Below are positions 1 through 8,551 of a stretch of DNA of 38,708 nucleotides, in pieces. Both the position numbers and the translations under genes were made by a program. Under the pieces are notes generated by a model. It was not told the DNA's origin and searched no databases. It saw nothing but the letters and a program-made list of their open reading frames with translations. Source of the DNA: SAR324 cluster bacterium (lineage in GTDB: Bacteria; SAR324; NAC60-12); NCBI GenBank assembly GCA_015231825.1, contig JADGAV010000007.1, positions 1 through 38,708 of the forward strand, written 5' to 3'. Position 1 is the first letter of the stretch. The number at the start of each line of letters is the position of its first letter.

Positions 1-21
1 GCCGGAGGCCCTAAGCAAATA

Positions 22-50
22 CCCCGTCTGCTTGCAGCGGGGATTTTTTT
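22..50 (+). terminator. Rho-independent terminator at left edge
   Basis: A CCCCG arm (22-26) pairs with CGGGG (38-42). Inside it CTG (28-30) pairs with CAG (35-37), leaving one bulged T and a CTTG loop. A run of seven T follows on the plus strand (44-50). This is a good intrinsic terminator for a plus-strand gene that ends left of the window. It may also help end the converging ABC-transporter operon, but the T-run on that side is weak. Confidence 0.7.
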
Positions 51-1113
51 ATTTTACCAGGGAAATGCCTCGATCGATAAAGCCGGCAAAGACCTTTGTT
101 CCGTTGGCAAATGGAGTGTCCACACGATAATCAATCACAAACAGGGGACCGATTGCAGTATTTACCGTGTATTCCATATGATCCCCTAAATAAGCGACAA
201 AAGCGATGGTCCCTTCAATCGTATTGGGATTATTTTCAGTGCTCAACTGCACAGCATTGGGTCGCACTGATATGTTCGTTTCTCCCACGGGGAGCCCTCG
301 ATGACGGATTTTTTTTTCTATTCGGTCAATTTTTACAAGCCCCCATTTTTCATCAACATGAGTCAAGGCTCCTTTGAGCAGGTTGGTGTCTCCAATAAAA
401 TCAGCAACAAAGAGGTTATCGGGTTCAATATAGAGTTCCCGCGGGCTTCCTTCCTGGGCAATTGCGGCATTTTTCATCACGATTATGCGATCTGAAACTG
501 CCAATGCTTCTTCCTGATCATGCGTGACGTAGGCCACTGTCAATCCGAGACTCTGCTGCAGCTCCCTGATTTCCTCACGAACCGTGCGTCGCAACTTGGC
601 ATCGAGATTGGAAAGCGGTTCATCAAAGAGCAGCACTGCCGGTTTGAGGACAAGGGCCCGGGCAACCGCCACCCGCTGCTGCTGTCCCCCCGAGAGTTCG
701 CTGGGAAGCCGTTTTCCGTAACCTTCCAGGCCAACCTGCATCAAACCCGCTTCTGCCAACTCCCTCACTTCCTGCTTGTTTTTATTGATAATCGTCAGAC
801 CGTAAGAAACATTTTCCATAACTGTCATGTGGGGAAACAGCGCATAGGACTGAAAAACCATGCTCACATTCCGATCGGTGGCAGGCAGCAGGGTCACATC
901 CTGATCTCCAATAAAAATCTTGCCGGAACTCGCAAATTCCAGGCCGGCAATCAATCTCAGGTTCGTGGTTTTCCCGCAGCCGCTTGGGCCCAGAAGCGTC
1001 ACCAGCTGACCCGATTCGATTTCAAAAGAAATGTGATTCAAGGCAATGACGTCACCATAGGCTTTCGTGACATTTTCAAAACGGACCGAGGCGGCATGGA
1101 CTTCGATTGACAT
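49..1113 (-). CDS. ABC transporter ATP-binding protein (AfuC/FbpC-like)
   Basis: This is the cytoplasmic ATPase that powers the importer encoded just upstream. The 354-residue protein has Walker A GPSGCGKTT (42-50), Q-loop Gln88, signature LSGGQ (140-144), Walker B VLLFDE (160-165) and switch His198. A C-terminal TOBE-like region follows from about residue 240. Length and layout match the ferric/polyamine/sugar-phosphate (FbpC/PotA/AfuC) ATPase group. The start has an AAGGA-type ribosome binding site. It lies 14 bp after the permease gene, so the two are surely cotranscribed. The ATPase sequence does not decide the substrate; the binding-protein gene gives better clues. Confidence 0.9.
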   Translation of the reverse strand: MSIEVHAASVRFENVTKAYGDVIALNHISFEIESGQLVTLLGPSGCGKTTNLRLIAGLEFASSGKIFIGDQDVTLLPATDRNVSMVFQSYALFPHMTVMENVSYGLTIINKNKQEVRELAEAGLMQVGLEGYGKRLPSELSGGQQQRVAVARALVLKPAVLLFDEPLSNLDAKLRRTVREEIRELQQSLGLTVAYVTHDQEEALAVSDRIIVMKNAAIAQEGSPRELYIEPDNLFVADFIGDTNLLKGALTHVDEKWGLVKIDRIEKKIRHRGLPVGETNISVRPNAVQLSTENNPNTIEGTIAFVAYLGDHMEYTVNTAIGPLFVIDYRVDTPFANGTKVFAGFIDRGISLVK

Positions 1114-1127
1114 AATCCAGATTCCTT

Positions 1128-3341
1128 TTATGTGAGGTGAATGCCTTTGCGTCCCAAACGCCTTTCTCCCACCAACACCTGAAAAAGGAGAATGACAAAA
1201 AGCATGACCACAATCAGCATCGAAGAATATGCGATGGCTTCTCCATAGTCGGCATTTTCCACCCGACCGATGATGTAGGAGGTCGCCATGTCGTAGTCGG
1301 CGCTGACCAGAAAAATGACGGCACTGATCGCCGTAATAGCACGGACGAAACTGTAAACAAGAGCGGCAATAATGGCTGGTCTCAATAAAGGCAAAATCAC
1401 CTTTCTCAGGGTTAAAAAACTGTTTCCCCCCAATGTGAGGGAAGCTTCATCAAGGGATTTATCCAACTGAACCATTGCAGCGATCCCTCCGCGGACTCCC
1501 ACCGGCATATTTCTGAAGATGAAACAGATCACCAAAATCACTCCGGTTCCGGTCAATTCAATGGGAGGTACATTGAAGGCGATAATATAACTGATGCCGA
1601 TCACGGTCCCGGGAATCGCAAAGCTGAGCAGCGTTCCAAATTCAAAGGCATTTTTTCCGGCAAAACTTTGACGGACCAGCAGATACGCAACCAGCAGTCC
1701 AATTGCAGCCGTCAGCGGTGCCGAGATACCGGAAATCATCATGGTGGTCCAAAATGAATTCCAGGCCGAGCCGTACCAGACCAATCCATGTTCTCCCTGA
1801 GTGACTGCAAATGCTGTGATGTAGTGTTTCAAGGTGAAACTGTGGTCACGTCCCCAGGTTTCGACAAACCCGCCGAACAGGATCATCACATAAATGACCA
1901 TCGTAAAAGCGGCCCAGGGGAGAGTAATGCCGTAAATTATTCGCTCCAGCCCTTTCGGTAAGTCAGGGTGGATACCAGTGTCTGCTTTTCCCGTCACAGT
2001 GGTGTATGATTTCTTTCCCAACCAGCGACGCTGCGCATAAAAGGCAGCCAATGTGAAAACCAGCAGCACGATCGCCAATGCCGCCGCTTTGCCGGGATCA
2101 TTTTGTGCACCAACCACAGCGAAAAATATTTTGGTGGAGAGGACATCAAAATTGCCGCCAAGGACCAGCGGATTGCCAAAGTCGGCCATACTTTCAATGA
2201 AACCGAGCAAAAAGGCATTGGCCACTCCCGGGCGGATCAAGGGGAAGGTGACCGTCCAAAATGTTTTCCATTTGCTGGCACCCAGCGTCTGAGCCGCTTC
2301 TTCCATGGACGGACTCGCTCCTTCAACAACCCCGATCAGCACCAAAAATGCGATGGGAGCAAAAGAGAGGGTTTGTGCCAGTAGAATACCGGGAAAGCCG
2401 TATACCCAGCGGCTTTCAGGGATGTCGAATGCCCAGTACAAAAACTGGGTGACTGTTCCTGCACGGCCAAAAAGCAGAATAATTGCCAGTCCAATGACAA
2501 AGGGAGGGGTAATGATCGGCACCACCGTCAGCATGCGCAGCAGTTTTTTTGCTCTGAAACGGGTCCGGGTCACAACCAGGGCAAAGGCCAGACCCAACAC
2601 CGTAGTCGTCAATCCGGTGACAATGGCGAGGATCACCGAATTCCATGCAACCCCGCAATTTCTCCGACTGCTCAAACAGGCCACTCCCCAGGTGTCCTGG
2701 TTGAAGAGCCGTTCAAAAAGAGCCTGCAGTGAATAAAACCCGTCTGAGTCTTCCAGGGCGTTCGTTAGAATTCCCAGCACGGGAAAAAAAACAAAGGTAC
2801 CCACCAGGGAGATGACAAATCCGATGGAACAAACAATAAAAACATCACCATTCACGGCCCCTTTGGCGGCAATCCCCGCCATCAGGAAGAAAAGAAAGGC
2901 GGTTGCCGTCAGCAAGGCCCCATATCCCATTCCCAACTGGATCAGTTCGAGAGGACCAAACCAGCTTTCCAGGAAGTCAAAATTCCATCCGGCATAACTG
3001 ATGGAAAAACCTTGAATCAGAAACCAGGTGAAACCACTGAGTCCGCTTATGATCAGGGTATTGGCGTAAAAACTGTCTTTGTTTTTTCGATTGAGGATCA
3101 GGATCGGAAATAAGAGGGCAATTCCTATCGGGGCCAGCCATAACTTTCCATGACTTCCGATTTGTAAAATGGCAGGGGCATAATCGAGATCGCCGGGGTA
3201 GCCGTCAAAGAGCCACTCCAGCCTCCAGATTCCATCTTCAATGGAATACCATGGGAGGAGAAAAAATCCCACTCCTCCCACGGCTAACCAAAGTAGCACA
3301 ATACGGTTGTTCATGAATTTGCTGAAATCTCGGGTGATCAA
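1128..3341 (-). CDS. ABC transporter permease, fused two-domain (AfuB/FbpB-like)
   Basis: This inner-membrane channel subunit is about 737 residues long and strongly hydrophobic throughout. Two BPD_transp_1 domains are joined in one chain, each with an EAA-type coupling motif: EEAAQTLGASKWKTF in the first half and DEASLTLGGNSFLTL in the second, each followed by a PL(I/L)RP motif. About four extra hydrophobic segments precede the first domain, which makes the protein longer than typical FbpB. The start codon overlaps the stop of the binding-protein gene by 4 bp (3338-3341), which implies translational coupling. Fused permeases of this kind occur in the ferric and AfuB sugar-phosphate families. 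Confidence 0.88.
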   Translation of the reverse strand: MITRDFSKFMNNRIVLLWLAVGGVGFFLLPWYSIEDGIWRLEWLFDGYPGDLDYAPAILQIGSHGKLWLAPIGIALLFPILILNRKNKDSFYANTLIISGLSGFTWFLIQGFSISYAGWNFDFLESWFGPLELIQLGMGYGALLTATAFLFFLMAGIAAKGAVNGDVFIVCSIGFVISLVGTFVFFPVLGILTNALEDSDGFYSLQALFERLFNQDTWGVACLSSRRNCGVAWNSVILAIVTGLTTTVLGLAFALVVTRTRFRAKKLLRMLTVVPIITPPFVIGLAIILLFGRAGTVTQFLYWAFDIPESRWVYGFPGILLAQTLSFAPIAFLVLIGVVEGASPSMEEAAQTLGASKWKTFWTVTFPLIRPGVANAFLLGFIESMADFGNPLVLGGNFDVLSTKIFFAVVGAQNDPGKAAALAIVLLVFTLAAFYAQRRWLGKKSYTTVTGKADTGIHPDLPKGLERIIYGITLPWAAFTMVIYVMILFGGFVETWGRDHSFTLKHYITAFAVTQGEHGLVWYGSAWNSFWTTMMISGISAPLTAAIGLLVAYLLVRQSFAGKNAFEFGTLLSFAIPGTVIGISYIIAFNVPPIELTGTGVILVICFIFRNMPVGVRGGIAAMVQLDKSLDEASLTLGGNSFLTLRKVILPLLRPAIIAALVYSFVRAITAISAVIFLVSADYDMATSYIIGRVENADYGEAIAYSSMLIVVMLFVILLFQVLVGERRLGRKGIHLT

Positions 3342-4384
3342 CGAGGCAACGAGCCGACTTCTTCATCCCATTTTTTCAACAAACGTTTTCGGGTATCAGA
3401 CGAACCGTATGTTTTGAAATCATAGTTGATGAGCTTCACGGTTTTGAGGTCCGGTGCTTCGGGCGGAGCCTTGGCATTCATGTTGGAAGGCACCTGATAA
3501 GCTTTTGCCTGTGCCGCCATTGTCTGGATGTCCGCCTGCAGCGCAAAATCATAAAACTTCTTTGCACTTTCCGGATTGGGACCGCCTTTGATGATGCTCA
3601 TGGAACCGACTTCATATCCAGTTCCTTCGCATGGAGCCACCGTCACAATGGGCATTCCGTTGACGGTCTGCGTGACTGCATCATGCATGAAAACAATCCC
3701 GATCGTGGTTTCTCCGCGTCCTGCTGCCTTGATCGGTGCAGAACCGGATTTGGTATACTGGTTGACATTTTTGTGCATTGCTTTCAAGAAATCGAAACCT
3801 TCTTTTTCACCAAAAAGCTGCACGATCGTTGCGAGGGTTGTATAAGAAGTTCCGGAGGAATTCGGGTTGGCAATCTGCACCTCCCCCTTGTACTCAGGTT
3901 TGATCAAGTCTTTCCAGCATTGAGGAGTAGAAAGCCCTTTTTTTGCCAGCAATTCTGTGTTGTAACCGAAACCGAGTGCTCCCGAATAGATCCCAACCGT
4001 TTTCATCCCGGAATTCTTGGCCTGAATTTTTGCCCATTCGCGAAGCTGATCAAAATGGGGAGAGGTGTAGGTCTGAGTCAAGCCTTCTTCAGCCGCCTGT
4101 AAATGAGGATCTCCTGTTCCTCCCCACCATACGTCTCCTCTCGGCCGCTTGGCTTCCGCCTTGATTTGGGCAAAGGTTTCTCCGGAACTTTTTCGTGTCA
4201 TTTTGACGTTAATTCCAGTTGCTTTCTCAAATTCTTTGACCATCAGGTTGCACCACTCAATTTGAGGGCTGCAATACAGTACCAGTTTGTCTGCCGCGAG
4301 CGCAGTGTTGCCGGTTCCCACAAAAACAAAGAATGCCAGCAGAGCGAACATTGCCGAGTTCAATAAATAGTTACGAGTCTTCAT
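3338..4384 (-). CDS. Periplasmic substrate-binding protein, AfuA/FbpA family
   Basis: This protein captures the ligand for the importer. I place the start at 4384: a strong GGGAGGAG ribosome binding site precedes that ATG, and the protein then begins with a clean signal peptide (basic MKTRNY, hydrophobic core, TALA-ADK cleavage near residue 31). The upstream in-frame start at 4426 would add 14 residues ahead of the signal. The mature part is a type II binding-protein fold of normal length (348 residues in total). The tandem Tyr-Tyr iron ligands of FbpA are absent. His234-Asp235 and Glu258 have the spacing I recall for sugar-phosphate contacts in AfuA. Sugar phosphate is therefore the better guess than Fe(III), but this is inference. 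Confidence 0.85.
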   Translation of the reverse strand: MKTRNYLLNSAMFALLAFFVFVGTGNTALAADKLVLYCSPQIEWCNLMVKEFEKATGINVKMTRKSSGETFAQIKAEAKRPRGDVWWGGTGDPHLQAAEEGLTQTYTSPHFDQLREWAKIQAKNSGMKTVGIYSGALGFGYNTELLAKKGLSTPQCWKDLIKPEYKGEVQIANPNSSGTSYTTLATIVQLFGEKEGFDFLKAMHKNVNQYTKSGSAPIKAAGRGETTIGIVFMHDAVTQTVNGMPIVTVAPCEGTGYEVGSMSIIKGGPNPESAKKFYDFALQADIQTMAAQAKAYQVPSNMNAKAPPEAPDLKTVKLINYDFKTYGSSDTRKRLLKKWDEEVGSLPR

Positions 4385-4432
4385 ACTTCTCCTCCCAAAG
4401 GTGGTTAAGGTTTTAAAGAGTGCCATTCCGAA

Positions 4433-4450
4433 ATTCTGATGGATCAGAAT
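4433..4450. promoter_or_regulatory. Inverted repeat upstream of ABC operon
   Basis: A perfect 8-bp inverted repeat with a 2-bp spacer (ATTCTGAT-GG-ATCAGAAT) lies about 50-65 bp upstream of the binding-protein start at 4384. Size and position suit a repressor or activator operator. No regulator gene is adjacent, and I do not recognise the motif. Confidence 0.4.
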
Positions 4451-4638
4451 GCCTCCTGATACTCCCTAAGTCGTACTAGGATCGGAAGAATAATCAAGCT
4501 GATTTCTCAACAAAACACTGACAAAATGCTAACATATCAAAGGAAATTTCAAATTGCTGATACGCGGAGTGGGTCAGAATTTAGGTGCGGAATCTTTTTC
4601 GACTTGGAGAAAAACGGCCCGAGACCACTGGAGAAAAT

Positions 4639-5412
4639 CTAAAGCAGCTCGAGGAGAGGTTCTTTTAAAAACTTCGAACATACAAGGGCCTGATTGCCTT
4701 CGGTGAGTGCATTTTCTGTCAAAAACGGGGCGACATAAGCGCCCGCTTCCTGGTTGAGAATCAAACCGGCAAGGGCGTCCCAGCTGTTCAGGTGGACTTC
4801 AAAAAACCCGTCAAATTTCCCCGCTGCCGCATGAGCGAGCATCAGGGCGGCTGCGCCGTATCGCCGGTATTCACAACCCGCGCTCATCAGTCGTTCAATG
4901 GCGCTGGCATAGGCAGCGGGTTCGGTTCTGCGAGAATAACCCAGTCCGATCAAGGCTTCCGACAGTTTTTCACAGCGGCTGGCCTGGATTGGCTGCTCAT
5001 TGCAAAAAGCACCATGTCCTTCCCATGCCGAATACAGTTCATCCGCCACAGGATCATAGACCACACCGATTTTGACCTGCTTCTTTTCCACAAATGCAAT
5101 TGAAACACAGAAATATGAAATTCCACGAATAAAATTGCTTGTGCCATCAATGGGATCTACCACCCAGACTGCCTCTGAAGGAGAGCCTCCCATTTCTTCG
5201 CCAAAAACCGTGTCTGCCGGAAAGCGTTGCAGCAGAAATTCTGTGATTTCCTTTTCATTGGCTTTATCAGCCTGGGTCACAAAATCCTGGGTCCCTTTTT
5301 GCTCTACTTTGAATTGAGCATGGTTTTTCAAAAAATGGACAGCGTTTTTTCCCGCACTGAGCGCAATTTGCTTGACTGCCACGTACCGTGCCTCCAGTTC
5401 TGAATGATCCAT
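4639..5412 (-). CDS. Inositol monophosphatase family protein
   Basis: This is a Mg2+-dependent phosphomonoesterase of the SuhB/IMPase fold, 257 residues, which is normal length. Metal-site motifs are intact: GEE (71-73), DPIDGTSNF (86-94, with Asp86 and Asp89) and WDALAG (211-216) followed by EAGA. Substrates in the family include inositol-1-phosphate, PAP, fructose-1,6-bisphosphate and histidinol phosphate; sequence alone does not choose among them. An AAGGACAG ribosome binding site supports the start. The gene is codirectional with, and about 250 bp upstream of, the importer operon. If that importer carries phosphorylated sugars, this phosphatase could act on the imported substrate (inference). 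Confidence 0.9.
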   Translation of the reverse strand: MDHSELEARYVAVKQIALSAGKNAVHFLKNHAQFKVEQKGTQDFVTQADKANEKEITEFLLQRFPADTVFGEEMGGSPSEAVWVVDPIDGTSNFIRGISYFCVSIAFVEKKQVKIGVVYDPVADELYSAWEGHGAFCNEQPIQASRCEKLSEALIGLGYSRRTEPAAYASAIERLMSAGCEYRRYGAAALMLAHAAAGKFDGFFEVHLNSWDALAGLILNQEAGAYVAPFLTENALTEGNQALVCSKFLKEPLLELL

Positions 5413-5453
5413 TTGCTGTCCTTGTCTGAAAATTTACGCGAATATGATTGGAT

Positions 5454-5473
5454 CACAGGGGTACTTCCCTGTG
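5454..5473. repeat. Inverted repeat, possible hairpin
   Basis: A perfect 7-bp inverted repeat, CACAGGG-GTACTT-CCCTGTG, lies in the gap between the cNMP-like gene and the phosphatase gene. No T-run follows on either strand, so it is not a clear terminator. A 12-bp perfect palindrome ACCGGATCCGGT (5535-5546) lies in the same gap. Both could be RNA structure or protein sites. Confidence 0.35.
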
Positions 5474-5586
5474 GGAAAGGGGAGGGCTTTGCGGCGCTTC
5501 CTTCCTCAGCACTGCTCCGGGCAGTCTTTACAAGACCGGATCCGGTTCATTGCCTATTGGAAAGAGCTTGGACCTTGCCGCGCCGA

Positions 5587-6660
5587 TCAGTTGTTGACAA
5601 ATTTCTCCCGCTGCACCGAAATGAGCATCTGGTCTTTTTTTAAGGTGTCGATCACAATTTCTGTAAAGGCGTCCCGATTGCCGGGTTCCTCGTAGGTTTC
5701 TATGGAAAAAAAGCCGCTCTCCCCCCGGGAGAATAAATCGCTGATGGAAAACTTTTCCTCAAGCGGAGCGCCTTCTTCGACATCCTGCGGGGCGGCCTGT
5801 TCTGCTTCAACGTCCGCACCCTGACTGCCTTTCAGTTCTTCTTCCATTTCCTGAACATTCATAAATCCGGAAATGACATCAAGGATGAGGTCATGTTCAT
5901 TTTTAAATTGTTCTTTTTGGGTAGTGGTCAGTTCCGCGGTCGTTCTTTGCAGTTTTTCTGCAATCACTCGAAGCAGCCACTCGTAAAAATCCTTGTCTCC
6001 AATCCTTTTCAACATGTCTGGAGAGATGATCATCACTTCAAGATCTTCACCGGCAACAACAGAGGCCCCGGCCGGACTGCGGCTGATCATGCTCAATTCT
6101 CCAAAAATATCGCCGATCCGGTTCATTTCATAAATTTCGACATTATTGTGTATAATCAGCACTCTTCCCCGCAGCAAAAGATAAACATAGGAACTGACGG
6201 ATTTTTCTTTGATCACCACGGTCCCTTTTTTCAGTTTCATGGTTCGTATCCGTTTGACAAGAATCCGCAACATGCGATCCGACATGTGCTGGAATGCACG
6301 TTGGTCCTTGATCAAATTATAAAGCTGCTGCCTTTTCGGATCAATAATTTCAGGGGACTCTTCAATGGGCTGGTGCCTGATTTTATCTTCTAGATCACGA
6401 ATTTTTACATCTTTTTCGTCCAGTGATTTGAGCATCGACTTTTCAACAGAATCCGCCAGTGTTATTTTGTTTTCCAGGTCGAAAACTTTCTTCAAATCAG
6501 CAGAGGCCCGTTTTTCCAACTCCTCTATTTTCCTTTTCTGTGTGGCAACAATATTTCTCAGGTTCGTAATCTTGGACGATTCGATTTGTTCGGACTTCTC
6601 TTTATGTTCCTTTACGATGCCCTTCAGATGAGCATCTGTATTGTCGACCCAGGTATCCAT
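5587..6660 (-). CDS. Coiled-coil protein with cyclic-nucleotide-binding-like domain
   Basis: The protein has 357 residues. Residues 10-95 are rich in Lys, Glu and heptad-like Leu/Ile, which predicts a coiled coil. Residues about 120-245 form a CAP/cNMP-type beta-roll. It carries FGEL (186-189), but the phosphate-cassette Arg that should follow Pro196 is Ala197 (SPAGAS instead of the usual PRAAT). The C-terminal 100 residues are acidic and unassigned. There is no helix-turn-helix, so this is not a CRP-type transcription factor. It may sense a nucleotide or act as a scaffold. Loss of the Arg makes classic cAMP binding doubtful. An AAAGGGA ribosome binding site supports the start. Confidence 0.75.
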   Translation of the reverse strand: MDTWVDNTDAHLKGIVKEHKEKSEQIESSKITNLRNIVATQKRKIEELEKRASADLKKVFDLENKITLADSVEKSMLKSLDEKDVKIRDLEDKIRHQPIEESPEIIDPKRQQLYNLIKDQRAFQHMSDRMLRILVKRIRTMKLKKGTVVIKEKSVSSYVYLLLRGRVLIIHNNVEIYEMNRIGDIFGELSMISRSPAGASVVAGEDLEVMIISPDMLKRIGDKDFYEWLLRVIAEKLQRTTAELTTTQKEQFKNEHDLILDVISGFMNVQEMEEELKGSQGADVEAEQAAPQDVEEGAPLEEKFSISDLFSRGESGFFSIETYEEPGNRDAFTEIVIDTLKKDQMLISVQREKFVNN

Positions 6661-7220
6661 TTTTTCCCTTTATCACAGGCTTTCTGCCTAAATGAAAAAT
6701 TGTGCATTGCAGGAAGCTGTTCTTTTTCAAGTTTGTCTTTTTTCAAACCACTCAGGCATTCAATACCCTGATTCAAAATCTTCATTCAGGGGATCCTCCT
6801 CTAGACGATCCATAACCAATTCAAAAGAAAGACGCAAATAGTTTTTCTCTGCACTCCACGCTGGAGCCGGAAGCAGAAATTATCGGTTTTCTAATTCAGA
6901 ACATCAAAGAAATCCATGTCTGTTTCATTTCTTTGTTTCCTGAAAGCCGGATCAATCCGTATCTTGACTTCCCGTTTGCTCGGTATTGCTTTTTTGTAAT
7001 GCCTGAACGGGCGAATGAATTGCTCTTTAATATCTTTCTGATTGGGAATCCTTATACATCTTGGGTTTTATAATCCGGCTCATTAAAATGAAGAGAATTC
7101 TGTGTTGACCGAAATTCACGCAAATTCATCTGTTGCTCTTTTCGGCAGGTAGAAGAAAAAAATGAGGAAATTCACATAATAACTCAGAATTTTTTTCCTG
7201 GAATTTTTCCGTTGGTCCGG
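6661..7220. other. 560-bp gap with no recognised gene
   Basis: This AT-rich stretch lies between the STAS gene and the cNMP-like gene, both on the minus strand. I see no convincing open reading frame, tRNA, repeat or strong terminator. It should hold the promoter of the cNMP-like gene; I could not pick a convincing -35/-10 pair. Confidence 0.5.
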
Positions 7221-7559
7221 TCAAAAAGAAGCGAGGGCTTCCTCTCTGCCGGGAAAAAATTTGATGATTTTATCCAATTTGACGATGGAGAAAATTTTAA
7301 ATATCTCGGGAGGTACCCCGCAAAATACCAATCCGCCTTCCCGTTTATTGATGACTTTAATGGTGGAGGCGATGACTCCAATTCCCCGTGAATCAATGGA
7401 TTTCGCCTTTTCAAAATCGAGGATGAAGTTTTTAATCGTGTCATCTTTGAGGAGAATCGCGCCGATATAATTCTTGAATTCCAACCCAACCCCTTCACCC
7501 ACCTGATTTTCAATTGAAATGACGCAGACTTCACCTTTTATTTCGTGAGAGAGATTCAT
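7221..7559 (-). CDS. STAS-domain protein (anti-sigma-factor antagonist type)
   Basis: A 112-residue single STAS domain of the SpoIIAA/RsbV class. The conserved phosphorylation-site region reads SIDSRGIG, and the serine there would be the target of an RsbW-like kinase. I start at 7559 (MNLSHEIKG) because an AAAGGA site precedes it; the longer reading from 7601 adds 14 residues with no such signal. The tail (PGREEALASF) resembles the tails of the other STAS proteins in this window (YPTEAEAL, YPTEEEAL, YETEEEVL), so they are paralogues. It lies downstream of the 7TMR kinase and its regulator and may be their output. Confidence 0.85.
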   Translation of the reverse strand: MNLSHEIKGEVCVISIENQVGEGVGLEFKNYIGAILLKDDTIKNFILDFEKAKSIDSRGIGVIASTIKVINKREGGLVFCGVPPEIFKIFSIVKLDKIIKFFPGREEALASF

Positions 7560-7674
7560 TTTATTTTTCCTTTCAACTGGTTCAAAGACTGCGCAGCCCA
7601 AAGCGTCTGCAATTCATTCATTCTCAAATTATTCCGATACTTTTTCAGCGTCTGATTTCCGCTAAGATTTCCCG

Positions 7675-7704
7675 AAAAACGTCTACGCCCCCGCTTCGCA
7701 GCGG
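7675..7704 (-). terminator. Weak hairpin after the REC-PAS gene
   Basis: On the minus strand the arms CCGCT and AGCGG enclose a 4-nt loop (7691-7704), starting 5 nt after the REC-PAS stop codon. Five T occur 11 nt further on (7679-7675). The T-run is too distant for a strong terminator. It may be a weak terminator or an mRNA-end structure between this gene and the STAS gene. Confidence 0.3.
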
Positions 7705-7708
7705 CATC

Positions 7709-8551
7709 TCAGAGTTTCTGAACAATCGCAATGATGCTTTCGTCATCAATACCGATCAGACGTGCCCTGTACTGATGCTCCTTACCGCCCACAAACAGTT
7801 CAAAGTCAAACACCTGAAGATCACCAGTTTGAAAGACTTTTTCCATCGCCCTGCCTGCCTTTTGAGCAACATCGGCAGGCAAAGTCTCGTTCAGCGTTTT
7901 CCCGAGAAATTCGCTTGCGGGAACCAGCGTCTCCAGCCCCTTGCCAGGAAAAATTTCCGTATAAACCCCGTTTCGGTTGATTCGAAATATCAAATCAGGG
8001 ATAGCCTCCAGAATCGCCCGGTTTTTTCCTTCACTCTTCCGTAAATCTTCTTCAACTTTCCGACGTTGCTGAATTTCCTTCCTGAGATTTTCATTACTCT
8101 CCGCAAGCTCCTTGATCTGTTTTCTTTCCTGCCTCGCCAAACGCTGTTTTTCCAGGGTATTTTCTACAGAAAACAGCAATACCGCCGGGTGCTGCAGAGG
8201 TTTCGAGAGAAAATCGGAAATCTGAAATTTTTTCAGTAAATCATAAGCTTCAGACAAAACAGCATGTCCGGTGATGATTATGATCGCGATATCGAGGTTT
8301 GTTTTGCGAAGCTCCCGGATGAGACTTTCTCCCCCCATCTTCGGCATTCTCATATCAGCAATCAGCAAATCATAGCCTGAATCTTCCGCATTGGCAGCCG
8401 CCAGTTTGTCCTGGGCGACTAGACCGTTTTCTGCCTGGTCCACGATGTGATCAGTCTTTTTACTGAGAATATCAGACCAGACACCACGCACATCGGGGTC
8501 ATCATCGGTCAGTAGAATCCGACTCCGGGAAGAAAAATGAACCATCACCAC
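7709..8551 (-). CDS. Response regulator with C-terminal PAS domain
   Basis: The protein has 280 residues. An N-terminal receiver (about 10-130) has acidic TDDDPD, phospho-acceptor Asp66 in IADMRMP, and a conserved Lys in LSKP. A short coiled coil (about 135-175) leads into a PAS fold (about 175-280). There is no DNA-binding or enzymatic output, so signalling must go through protein contact. The start overlaps the 3' end of the 7TMR kinase gene by 7 bp, so the kinase is its obvious partner. The PAS may bind a ligand or mediate dimer contacts. Confidence 0.88.
   Translation of the reverse strand: MVMVHFSSRSRILLTDDDPDVRGVWSDILSKKTDHIVDQAENGLVAQDKLAAANAEDSGYDLLIADMRMPKMGGESLIRELRKTNLDIAIIIITGHAVLSEAYDLLKKFQISDFLSKPLQHPAVLLFSVENTLEKQRLARQERKQIKELAESNENLRKEIQQRRKVEEDLRKSEGKNRAILEAIPDLIFRINRNGVYTEIFPGKGLETLVPASEFLGKTLNETLPADVAQKAGRAMEKVFQTGDLQVFDFELFVGGKEHQYRARLIGIDDESIIAIVQKL

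Noticed and set aside
520..1110. 196-residue plus-strand frame
   Set aside because: It lies wholly antisense to the well-supported ABC ATPase gene and has no domain features.
3338..4384. Firm annotation as ferric-iron-binding FbpA
   Set aside because: The adjacent Tyr-Tyr ligand pair is absent, so iron specificity is not supported; kept as an alternative only.
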